A DNA stretch of 64,000 nt, taken from contig CM076954.1 in NCBI GenBank assembly GCA_039566865.1, forward strand, positions 7,138,001-7,202,000, written 5' to 3'. The notes under the pieces are model-generated. The model searched no databases and was not told the origin of the DNA. It worked only from the letters and a program-made list of their open reading frames with translations. The DNA is from Aurelia coerulea (Eukaryota > Cnidaria > Scyphozoa > Semaeostomeae > Ulmaridae). A program made the translations under genes and the position numbers. Shown piece after piece: positions 26,601 through 38,600 of the stretch (position 1 is the first letter of the stretch; every line of letters begins with the position of its first letter).

Positions 26601-29600
26601 TGCAGGGTAATAAACTTTCTTTGAATGTTTTAAAAACTCAAGCTTTGATTGTAGGTTCTCAGCCCAAAATTAAGAAAATTACCGACAAGGCTGTTGATCA
26701 TCCACTATTTTTTATTGGTGACTCTCAGGTTGAAAATGTAGACCGAACAACGTATCTGGGTGTGATAATCGATAGAAATTTGGATTGGGAAGAACACGTT
26801 TACAATCTCCGTACTAAGGTTTCTCGTGCAATTGGATTTTTGAAATATTCCAGGAAATTTTTACCTCAAAACACGTTGAGTGCAATGTATAGGGGTATCG
26901 TCGAGCCTCATTTTCGGTTCTGTTGTTCGGTGTGGGGGTGCTGTGGGGTGACTAAACTGCAAACCCTGCAGAAGCTGCAAAATCGAGCAGCTAGGATTGT
27001 AACTAAAAGTCGATTTGATACGCCTGCTATGGCATTAATTCGCAGTTTAAATTGGCCTACTGTAAATGACATTATCAGAAGCGAAACAGCTACCACAATG
27101 TACAAATCGCTAAATGGTCTGGTCCCGGAGTACCTTTCAGACTTGTTCGAAAAAAATTCTACTCGAAATGTCAGAAAACTGAGAAACACCGATACTGATC
27201 TCTCGTTACCATTACGAAAAACTAACAATGGGCAGAGGGCTATATCTTTTCGTGGACCTAAGCTTTGGAATCAACTTGAACCTGATGCTAAACAGGCACC
27301 CTCCCTTGCCACTTTTAAGAGAAGAATCAAAAGCTTGCCTTAACGAGAATTCTTTTATTTTTTTTGTTAACTATTATATAGTGATCTATTGAATTAGTAA
27401 ATGTTTTGCCACGGCCCCCTGAAAAGCAGTTCATATGGATTGACGGGGCTACCGTGCCTAAATAAATAAAAATGAATGAATGAATGAATGAAATAGGATA
27501 AGCGTAAATCTCTTGAAAGGTAAACCTTTTTACAAACAGTCCTGACATGCTGCTTGAAAGAAAGTGATTGATCAAAGGTTATACCAAGAAAATTCTGCTC
27601 TGAACTTTCTTTCACACAGGCCTCGTCTATTCTAATTGTTGTTTCATTACTCCCTTTTGCACCAAAAATCGTTAACTCTATCAGGCCTAATGCTCTAGGA
27701 AGACTAGGGGGGGGGGGCTGATTCAACCCCCTGTTTTATTTCCGTTCTGAACCATGCAGAGCCTTGAAACTTGGCATGTGCATAGTACATCATGAGCTGA
27801 ACCCAAAAATGAAATTTTTAGATAGTTATGTCACGTGACGTGCTGATGACGTCACAATAAAGAATTTTCAAAGTCAATAGGGTTCAGTACTAAAAATTTT
27901 AAATCGTTGATTGTGAGAAAACGAAAGGCAATAAGAACATGGGTCCAATTTTAACGTGCAAAGAAAAATTTATAAAAAGTGATGACGTCATCACACAGGA
28001 ATTCGAAGAATGTGCGCATGCGTACAGACAAAATACGCATAATCATACGTTTAAATCAAAACAAATTATGCAGTTGGATAGAGGATCAAAAGGAGCATAT
28101 ATTCCTCTAATTTCATTGTTTTCCTGCATTTGATGTAGATTTCATTAGCATTTATTGAAATTTTGCACAGACATCTCTCAAAAATTGATCGCGTTTACCC
28201 CCTGGAATGAATTTAATTTTTCTAAAAAGTTCATTTTTGATTATAAGAAGGATACAAACTAAAAGTCGGAAAGTTTCAGCGGTGTAAATGCACTACGTAA
28301 AAATCCACAGAAGAAAAACCGCTAGGGGGGGCTGATTCAGCCCCCCTAGGCTTGATAGTTTGTCTTCATTTAGTTTCATGCAATTGTTTGGAAACCATTC
28401 AGTTATCTCCAGGGCATCATTCTCTAAATGCACAATGAAATTTGATGTTAGGACCACACGCATAAATAGTTGTATCGTCCGCATAATTACAGATTTCGGT
28501 CTCCTCCAGGAACGTAGAAAGGTCATTCAGGTATATGTTTAAGAAAAGCGGTCCCAAAACCTAACATTGCGGTACTCATAGGATGGTTTCTGTCCATCTC
28601 GGGGGGGTAACTTAATAGGTTTGAGGTACGGGGACGTGCCATTATTTAGGGGTACCTTTTTTCTGAAAAGTGCGGAATTATGGGTATCATTTTCAGAAGT
28701 ATGTGCGGAATTATGGGTATCATTTTCAGCAGTATGTGCGGAATTATGGGTACCATTTGAAGAAACATGCAGACTTTTGGGTATCATTCTGAAGAAATAT
28801 TGCAGAATTATTAGGAGGCAAGTTTAGCGCCTGGGCGTGGAAGCCCTGGAGGTGCCTAAAGCCAAGGATGGGTATGTGTGAACCCCAGTTGGTCTGATTT
28901 CTACCCCCTCCCAGTTTTGGGTATCCTTTTCACATAATTCAATAATGCACCAGTTTTGGGTATGGTTTCTACAATCCACCCAGTTTTGGACATGTTTTTC
29001 ATTCAAACAAGATATAACCAAGGTGTACAAGAAAAATTCACCTGGGTAAAGATACGTTTGTGAGCTATGCTGTGTGTGTATGTACATGTACCAAGCCAGG
29101 TACTAAAACTATTTTAGACTATTTTTCGAGCCATTGCATAAAAGTACATCATACAAGTCTTCATACCACCAAACTGCGCTAGACTATATCATGTTCATGT
29201 ATAAAAAAGGTAGGCAACTAACTAACTTGGCCTTGCCCTGTATGAGCTTTTATGTGTGCTAGCACTATCATTAGGCACTTCTCATACAGAACATGCATTA
29301 ATCTGTTTGTTTGTCAGGTGGTGGAGATTAGAACGGCTAGTAGTCGTTCTAAATAAATCTAATCTTACCTGCCAGTTGATTGTGTCACATTGCTCTCCTT
29401 TCTTCTCTACATCTCATCATATTATCAACTTTCATATTATTTGCATTAGGCCATCATGGCAATGTGTTGTTGTTGTTCTATGATAAAACAACAACAGCAA
29501 CAACACAGGAACATGATGGCCTTTAACAAATACAAAATGAAAATTGAGCTGAGTGAGAGAAGAGATGTGAACAATGTGACACAATTAACTGGCAGGTAAG

Positions 29601-32600
29601 ATTGAATTTTATTAAATTTAGAACTAGGAGTGCCAGTGGCATGATTGCACATCCTATTTTGAAATTATTTTCATCTATTGCTCATCATTTGATCATTGAT
29701 TGAACTGGACTGGACCATAAATAAGGCCTGTGATGTGAATCATTTTTTATCAACATTCAAAAATTCAACTTCACTACTACTTCACTTATGACTTGAGTTT
29801 AACATCAAACGGTTTGCTGTAGCTCAATAATATCTCAAAACTAATTCAAACATTTTTGCAAAATACTGTCTGACACTTAACCTGTACCCTGTATATACAG
29901 TACAGACCTCTGCATTTTACCTCTGCATGCAGACCCCGTTTCTCCACTAGATGTGCAGGACCTGATACTGAACTATACTGAGTGATCTAAATTAAAAACT
30001 TTCAAAACATACTCTTTCATATGGCTTAAGAATTCTTTTTAGAATGGAAAGAATCCTTTCAAAATTCTCAAGAAATCTTGAATCCTTTTATTGACGATGC
30101 GCAAAGGCCTGTATTGTAAGGCAATGGTATGCGCACCGACATCAATTTTAAGTGCAGAAAAAGCCAGGGGAGGTCAGTTTGAGAGAGATATTTGTTTGTT
30201 TGCCTTTTTGTGGTTTATAAAAGACACTGGTTTGAAAGTTCCAGTTTTGGGTATGGTTATTTCAATATAATCTGCAGTTTTGGGTATCACTTTTGTCATA
30301 AGCCATCCAGTTTTTGGGTAATGTTTTGTTTGCACCTTCGCACATACACGTCCTTGAGTTTAGGCACCTCCACCCCCGGGTTTAACAGGGTTTCAGTCAG
30401 AACTGAAAACTCTTTGGACTAAGAGAAATGTTGCCCTTAAAACATGTACTTAGATTTTACCGTACCCTCTTTACCACATTAACTATCATATAGGTGAAAG
30501 TGAAGTTGCGGTTTTTGCATTGTTCTTTGCCTTGCGGAATTATGGGCCAAGTTTTCATCATTTTGCGGAATTATGGGCCATGTTTTCATCAGGTTTGCGG
30601 AATTATGGGTCACATTTTTTCAGATATGTGCGGAATTATGGGTCCAAATTCTGAACCAAAATGGCACGTCCCCGTCCAAAACTAGGCTCAGTTACCCCCC
30701 CGAGCTGTCCATGTGCTGCATGAACCATTGACCTTTACCCTCTGCTTCCTGTCGGTGAGATAGCTATGGATAAACAGCAAGGCAGATCTACTGAAGCCAT
30801 AAGCATTCAATTATGCAATTAATAGTTCATGATTTTGACAATCAAAAGCATTCGAAAGGTCTGTCTCAAGACAGCCCCTGCTATGCCTCCGTTATCCATT
30901 GTCTTCTTGTAGGCTTCCACTAAATGTAGAAGTGCATGCTGTGAACCATAGCTCTCTCGAAAACCACAAAGAAGTTAGGGCAGGAAACTTTGGACGAAAG
31001 GTAGCATTTGATCTTGCACCAATCTTTCATAAATTTTGATACCGATGGTAAAACAGTTATCGGTCGGTAGTTCTTTTTCGCAAAGGCATCCTCCTTTTTG
31101 AAGAGCGAACTTATATCTCCAGCTCTCAATTCTTTGGGAAAAGTACCCTTGGATAAACCAGAGTTTAACCCTAGTTTAACGGGGGGGGGGGGGGGGTTTC
31201 GTCCCCCTATTGGATTTTTTTCAATAGCTCCCAAACTATGCTCCCTACAATGCTGAAACGTCTTGACTTTTCCTAAAATTTAGGTGGCAATCAGAGAATA
31301 GAAATTTCAAGACCTATTGTTCCACCACGTGACCACCACATGCCCATATTTGGAGAGTGGTCACAAAGAAATTCTTTAAAACGGCTCTAATTTCTTTCTT
31401 TGTTACTAAATCTCAACAATATATATACCATTCGATTCGTCTCAATGAGTGCTTTCATTTGATATATAATTTATTCATATTTGCTGACATCAGCAGTTTA
31501 TTCTTTCTATGACGTCATCAATCTTTATGACATCATATTCCTGATGAATGAGTAATTTTTGCATGCAAAACTGATCGAATTACCCCAAATATCGATGAAG
31601 GTACTTGATTTCATCAATAATATGCGAAATTAATGGTTTTAAATCATAATTATTGGGCAAATAATTTTGGATTGAATCAAAATTTCATTATTAAATAGTT
31701 AATTCATTAGAAACCACAAATATCCTTATGAAACCATATGAAACTACGAATTAATAGTGTCAAGCAGTTAGTTGGATGGCTTTTGCCAATTTTATCGATT
31801 TATTTGCTAATAATGGGCCCTTTTTTGCAAATAGCTCGATTTTCACAAAATTTGCATTGTTTTTGGTTGCCTAGCAACCAACCACGTAACTACTGATTGA
31901 TTGATGCTATTTTTAGATTCTCCTTTGTTCAATTATGACACAGTACAAGTTTCGTTGTCATAGCTGTTATACTTGCGGAGAAAAACAGGGGGGGGGGGCG
32001 AAAAACGCCCCCCGGTAGTTTTTTACCCGGTTAAAATAGGGTTAACAAATTCTGTATGGCAACAGAGAATACGTCAGAATTTTCCTTTAGAATTTTTGCA
32101 GGTATGCAATTAACTGGAGAGGCTTTTCTCGGATTAAGTTGTCTGATCTTTATAGCAACTTCTTGGTGACCTTTCTGAATCCAAATTTGTCCGAAAACTT
32201 GATAGTATTTTTAATCTTGCAAATACTTGGACGAGCTTCGTATTTATTGACAGATTTGTCAATTAGATCTAGTATATCTCTTGTTGGTAGCAAAAGTGAG
32301 TCATTTACAGAGATCCCTAAACTATCTGTGATGTTTGCGAAATACTGGTTGAAAATCTCTGCAATTTGAGAGTCCTTATTTACCATCTTTCCGTCTTCGA
32401 TCAGAGAGATGGAAGACTTCACTTTGTCTGAAAACAGTGGCTTTTACTGTGTTCCAAAACTTATGATTATCGGCAAGCTTATCAAGGTCGACGTCCCTAT
32501 AGTAGTCAAGTTTGGCCCTTCGCAGTAATTTCACGCATTTGATTCTCTGCTTTTTGAAAGCCTTGAGATTTTCCTCAGTGCTATCATTGTGATACTTATT

Positions 32601-35600
32601 ATGGAGTATAGTTTTATGCATATTTTCTTTACGCAGGGCTTTAGTCAAATTGAAAATTTGTATGGAAGCAAGAAGTTGTAATAAGAAACAGAGGTCAATC
32701 ATTTTGCAAACAACAGATTTTCACCAACGACTTTAAAAATTTGGTTTTTCGGTGGTAATCATGGCTCAAAGTGGCCGTGCAGAATCTCAAAAGCCTTTCA
32801 ACCAATCGGTGATACAAAGCATTTGTCAATAAACTTTTGAATTCATAAAGCTAGTAATGATTTAGCTTGTGAAGTTTTTCTACGTCACCCGGTATGAGAA
32901 GATTTCCTACCAAATCAAGAGCAGCATCCGGTCCACTGTAGTTGAACGGTTGTGGGTGCATACAATCTGCAATCAAACAAATAAAATCTAAAAATCTACT
33001 GGGATTATGAAGTAAGGATAAAACTTTAATCAATGACACTAATGAGCGTGACTTACTTAATGTCTCATTATCATGCTCAGTTGTGTATTGTGTTACTTGC
33101 TGCCATCTTTTGCTTTGCTTTGTTTTATATTGTATTGTATAGCCTGTTGTATTGTGTACGGTAAACTTTTGTAACAGAGGTCTCACTTTCTCTCCCTAAA
33201 AGCGAAACTATCAATGGAATATACGGTAGTTAAACTATACATCATTCGATGCACAAGAATGTGGGGATTCTAACAACAAGAAAAGAATTGGCAAATATTG
33301 TAAAATGACATTTTCCAGGCAAATTTATTGCTTAACAGAGTGTACCACCTTCAAAAGCTATTTTGTACCCTTGCGTTTGGGGTTCCAAAATGTGACTTAC
33401 ATCCGGAGGAGGTGCAGACCCTAAGCTTCCAAAGAGTGCGTCTAGGATTTTTCAAAATCCTCCTCCCCGTAAAACTATACGCTGTCGAAAATTGGCAAAT
33501 AGTATTTCTTCCTTCCACAGTTATATTTGGCTATAAAAGACGGGCCAGAGGACATACAAAGATTTTGGGACACCCCTTGCCAGCGTCAAGCCTGCCCTGG
33601 CCGTCGTGTGCAAATTTTCGAGCCATTCGACTGGTTCAAACGGTACGAAACAGCTTTTTCGTACCTGAATCTTGTGGATCTGTGAGTCCTGAGAAAACAG
33701 GAATTTAGCCATGGCACTTGCAATGTGCACATGAGGAGCACGTAAGCCACAGCGTAATCCGGGTCAAGCCTAGCCTGCGTGCAGACTCAACTCCTCGAAA
33801 GTATAGAGTCTGCGCAACAAAGTCCATTTAGCCTTTCCCGCCTCGATATGATGAACGACCGCGCGATATTTCTTTTGTTAATCTTATTGTTTTTGGACCA
33901 ATCAAGCTAACTTCTCAAGAAAGTTTGAGAAGTGAATGAGCATTTTGATTGGTTGAAAAATGAGCTCATTGTTTGATAAAGTAGCGTAATGCGGATTATG
34001 CCGCGCGGTCGATAGTTCTCTAAGATGGCGAAGTACGAAGCTGTGGGGAGATCTTCCTTGCAATGTTCAAGGAAGGGCAAGAGTATTTCAGCGTTCATCA
34101 AGGCATTGCAAGCTTGCTTTGAAGATCGATTCAAGGTTCTGATATGTTTTTTCAACGGAAGGACTTCTTCAAGTCCTTGCACTGCAAAGACAAGAAGAAA
34201 GTTGCGAGAAGTGAAAAACAGGCCCAAATAGTCGCTGTTCGTTTTCTTTTTAGGCCATGCCTTCCTATCTTGATTGCTGATTTATTATATGGACCGCATT
34301 GCTTGACCTGATAACTTTTTGGTTCTTAGCTGCAGACTTTGATATGAGGTAGTAATCAGAGTAGCTAAAATCCACATATCGCTCGGTCCTCGGAAGCAAA
34401 GCAGGAATGCTTCTTTCTTCTGTCTGCTTGCTAAAGACAGATTTATGACGAAAATTCCTTTGCATTTTCAAGTGACAGCTGTTGTGTTACATTCGATGAA
34501 GTTCACTGAAATGGGTCTTCATGTTTTGATTGCCATAAACTAGCTGAAAGGCATCCAAGTTGTGTGAATGGATTTTTATAAAGAATTTTACTTCAAAGAC
34601 CTTATTTGCCCAGGTTTTTTTGTGTGTTTAAAAGGACATTTTTTGCAAATGAATTTGTAATTTTTAAGCAGCTGCTCCCAGCTTTAGTCTTGTGCCTTTT
34701 CATGGTATAATGCCTGCTAAAAGTCCTTGGAACACTAAAGGCCATTTCTTGACAATCCACATTTCTATCCATAGCGAATAGTTTTAGCACCCCCTCACCT
34801 CCAAAACAATGTTGATTTGCAAGATTATTGTTGCAGGATTCCATCAGAGTTCTGTTATCCCCGTTTTATCATGACAGAGCAACACATTGTTTTGAGGGGG
34901 GAGAGGGGGAAATCGCAAAACAGGGCAAAATTAGAAAGGTGTTCCAAGACTTTTGGCAGGCATTGTAGCTCATTACAGGCAGAAAAGGAGGTGCAAGTCA
35001 AAAAGGGTTCTTGTCTTAACATAGACAAGGCAGAAAATATTTTCTACAACGCACAAAAGTTATTTCTAGTGTTTTGGTAATTTGAAAGTTATTTCTGTTA
35101 AGCCTGACCCCAGCATCCACCTATTTCATTTCTATGCCTTATTGCAAAAAGCTGATATTTGCTGTGACACTGTCTTGTTTCCTTGAAAAACTTGTCTTAA
35201 GTTTTGATGTTTAAAATTATTTAATTATGTTAATCCAAACACTATCAAAATGAAAGCAGCAACAGCAACAGCTTCTTTCATACACACAACAACTCATTCA
35301 AAAATATATGGATTGAAAGACCAAGGAATAGGAAACATGTTCAGTTGGCAAATAATCTGTTTCTTCATTTTATTAGCATTACTACAAAAAAATTTCCTGA
35401 TGATAGTTTTGTGAGTTTGTTGTTGTATTCCCAACTATTAATATAAACCATCAACTTAATCATCATGGCATTATAAAAAGCTCCCCTCATTAACTTGCAT
35501 TTTGGTAATTAGAAGTTGTGTTGCTAGTGTGCAAGGGTAGCTATCCTTGAAAAAATTCTGCAGGGTTCAGATTTCCTTACTTCTGCAGTAAATAGCTGTT

Positions 35601-38600
35601 TGCTATAGTGCAAAAGAAGATACTGTAGATCTACCAAAAAAATTGTTCCTGGATGTTGTACATGCACTAGTTTTTAAATGTTAGCAGTTGCAGTAAAATC
35701 AGTAGATATTAGCAAGAGTTATTAATTTCAATAAACTGTGGATACTCTCATATTATTTTTGCTTCAATCAGCTGCTTAGGATATAATGATAAAAGCACAG
35801 GTGCAGTACATAACATTCAGAATATAAAAGGCCACAGTACCCTGAACAAACAACAGGAAGCAGTAAATTCAATGTATATTTTATTGGAAAGTATGTACAA
35901 ATTAGGATTTTCAATGATTTAAATTTTTGCCACATTTTGCCTTTTCTTACATAATTTTGGCATTCTGGATCACTGTGACCGGGTAGTATGCTACGTACCA
36001 TCAGGAAATCCAAGATTACACAAAAGATCTTTCAATTGCATCTGGAAGAAAAAATTCAATTCTCCTTTTAGTCAATAATATAGAATGCAAAACAGCAGGC
36101 GCTAATGGCCGGGGAGGAGAGGGTTGCATAGACAATGACCGAGTGCCTCATAAGCACACTTCTCTTTTGGCAAGAGCTGATACAAGAGTTGCGGGAAATA
36201 CGCAATTTGATCAAAATCCAAGGGTCTCTATCCAAATTACAAAGTCTCTAAATTTTTTGGGAGTCCTGCAAATCCTCTGGTTGTCCAATATTTCACATCG
36301 TCTAATGTTGATTCTTCCAATCCTTGAGCGCATAGCCCAGTGTTTCGTATTCCTTTCTGCTTTCATCATCTATCCATCAGTTCCTAAACACACATAAGCA
36401 TTTGTAACTCATTCACTAATGCGTTGATCAATCACTAACTATATCATTGATCATCAGAAACCTATTCGAAGAATGTAAAATTTACCTTTGCATCGGATGT
36501 CATGCGCAGAGTCGCCATATTTAGTTGATGGTTTTCACAGAAATGGTTCGCGGCATCTTCACCAACTTCTCTACAATTCAATGAAACATAAAGATATATT
36601 TCGAAAACTGAATGACAGGAGTAATGAAAATCAGTAACCACTCATAAAGTATTACCCCGCCACTAGGAAACTCAGTTTGTAAAACGAGGCTGCATGGCTT
36701 CTTATAAATGTTATATAAATGTTAAGAAAAAGAAAAAGATGAACACAAGAAAAAGACGACTTGGAGTGAGTTCTTCAAACTTTTCTTTTATTCTTCTCTA
36801 CTCTTGACGCGTTTCGACGCAATGGTCATCGTCAGAAGAATGAGTATTTTTACAATGGTATGCACCTTTTATAGCCTTTTTTCAGTCACGTGATTTAGAA
36901 GGGGTCACGTGATGCAAAAAAGGGGCCACGTGGTGCCGAATATGGCGTCATATGAATCCTTGATTGAGTTTTAAAGTTACGTTTTATGTGTAGAAAATGA
37001 TAGGCCATAGGGAAACAAAGTATTGCATAAATGAGCGAACGGAAACAAAATGGCCTATCCCTTGGTTTTTTGAGGAATTTTTATCTAATATTTGTCTGGG
37101 TGGTTAAGTCTGTTATTCAAACCTTTTGGTGTTAGAGTCTGCAGCCGCTTAATCCAATTATCTTCATGGGTTTCAAGTAATTTTGTCATATTGTCAACAT
37201 CTTCTTTCTCTATTCGTTCGATTATCGTGAACCTTGCATCTCTCGCAAAGACGTGGTGTTGTTCTTTAAAGTGTTTTTCTACGGGAAGGAGCTTATCGTA
37301 TTGTGTTGATTTAATTCTAGAGCGATAGTTATTTAGTCTGTAATTGAAGGGCCATTCAGATTTACCAACATACTGTATGTTACAGCGAACGCATTCAAGG
37401 AGGTACACGACATTCATGCTCCTACAATTTGATTTATAAAATATTTTGTATGTTTTTCGGGTGATTATACTTGTGAAAGAGTTAGTCTTGATAACGTGAT
37501 TGCAGCAAAGGCTTTTCTTGGTGTTGCAAGGTGAGCAATACTTGGCTGTTTGCTTTTTTGCTTTCCTCCTTTGGACTTTGCTGTTGGTGATGGTGTTGCT
37601 ACCGATGATCTCTCGTAGGTTTTTACGCCGACGGAACGCGATGATTGGAGGTTCCGGGAAAAGTGCCTGTATTTTTGGTTTTATATTTAAGATATCCCAT
37701 CTTTCTCTTAAGATCTTACCTATTTGAGGGAGTGTAGAGTTGAAAGTAGTCACTAAGGGGATTCTTTTTGTTTTTTCCTTTGGAGTTTTTTGTAACGTAA
37801 TTTCTCTTGGAGTTGTGACAGCTTTGTTAATCTGTTCGTGGAGTATTTCTGTGTGATATCCAAGGCGTATAAAATTATTTTTCATTTGCTCGCAATGGCT
37901 TTTTAGTTCACTTTCTTTTGTACAAATTCTTCTGAGTCTAAGTGCTTGAGAATAAGGAAGACTATTCTTTAGGTGTTTAGGGTGAGCTGACTTGTAGTGA
38001 AGATAGTTGTGTGTGTCGGTTGGTTTAGTGAAGAGAGTTGTTTGTAGTTGTCTGTTTTCATCGATGTATATGCGAGTGTCAAGGAATGGAATTGATGTCG
38101 TTGATACTTCATAGTCGAACTTTATCGATGGGTGCTTGGTGTTTAGTCTTTCAGCAAATATCTTGAATCTTTCTTCATTACCTTTAAATATCATTAGGAT
38201 GTCATCTATATACATACCGTAGTAAAGACAGTCGTTACCTACTTCAGGGTAGATGAATTTTTCCTCAAATTCACCCATGTATATTACAGCATAGGAGGGT
38301 GCTGCGACCGTGCCCATGGCACAGCCTCTTGTTTGAAGATAACTGTTTCCATTGAAGGTAAAGCAATTAAGCGTGAGCACATGTCTCATAAGGGTCAATA
38401 GGACCTCAGTTGCTGGGTTTTTGTTGGCTCTTGTATTTAAGGCATTTTTAAGAGTTGACAAGCCCTCTTCGTGAGATATGTTTGTGTACAGGGATCTAAC
38501 ATCCATGGTTACGAGTAATGCATTATCGGGTATTTTACCTATATTCTTTATTTTGTGAAGTAGATCTGTAGTATCACGTATGTAAGATCGTACTTTCCTC

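Larger units (their letters stand above)
22850..27490 (+). mobile_element. CR1-type LINE with both ORFs intact
   Basis: The element runs from a point at most a few bases upstream of ORF1 to a 3' UTR (gccacggccccctgaaaag...) and a tail of (aatg)n at about 27468-27490. It sits in a DHX9 intron, antisense to the gene. On its left it abuts a DHX9 splice acceptor; on its right it interrupts an older minus-strand LINE. Confidence 0.85.
28598..30704. mobile_element. hAT-like element, 8-bp duplication, subterminal repeats
   Basis: Flanked by CTGTCCAT at 28590-28597 and 30705-30712. Ends CTCGGGGGGGTAACT and AGTTACCCCCCCGAG. Subterminal word gcggaattatggg occurs three times within 28670-28750 and four times within 30534-30640, all on the plus strand. 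Such clusters are often transposase-binding sites. The 8-bp duplication suits the hAT or P class, with hAT more likely. The interior includes another nested inverted-repeat unit and a hairpin. Confidence 0.75.
27490..32750 (-). mobile_element. Old LINE on minus strand, broken by three DNA elements
   Basis: Reading from 32.75 kb leftwards, degenerate LINE segments appear in order. At 32702-32376 [20 protein letters not shown] (linker between endonuclease and RT); at 32422-32150 [13 protein letters not shown]; at 31160-30930 [17 protein letters not shown] (RT fingers). At 28540-28370 come [14 protein letters not shown] and [12 protein letters not shown]; at 27680-27520 [20 protein letters not shown]. 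The gaps are exactly filled by inverted-repeat elements at 31169-32041, 28598-30704 and 27704-28349. Many stops and frameshifts. Confidence 0.8.

Noticed and set aside
29256..29652. Open frames on both strands around 29.4 kb
   Set aside because: The region is a hairpin, so any frame in one arm recurs in the other; no protein family resemblance.
33328..33708. 126-codon plus-strand open frame in a DHX9 intron
   Set aside because: No recognisable domain, no family resemblance, and overlapping open frames on the other strand; treated as chance or unclassified repeat.
33781..33820. Small hairpin gcagactcaac...gagtctgc considered as a tRNA or terminator
   Set aside because: No cloverleaf, no A and B box pattern; just a short inverted repeat.
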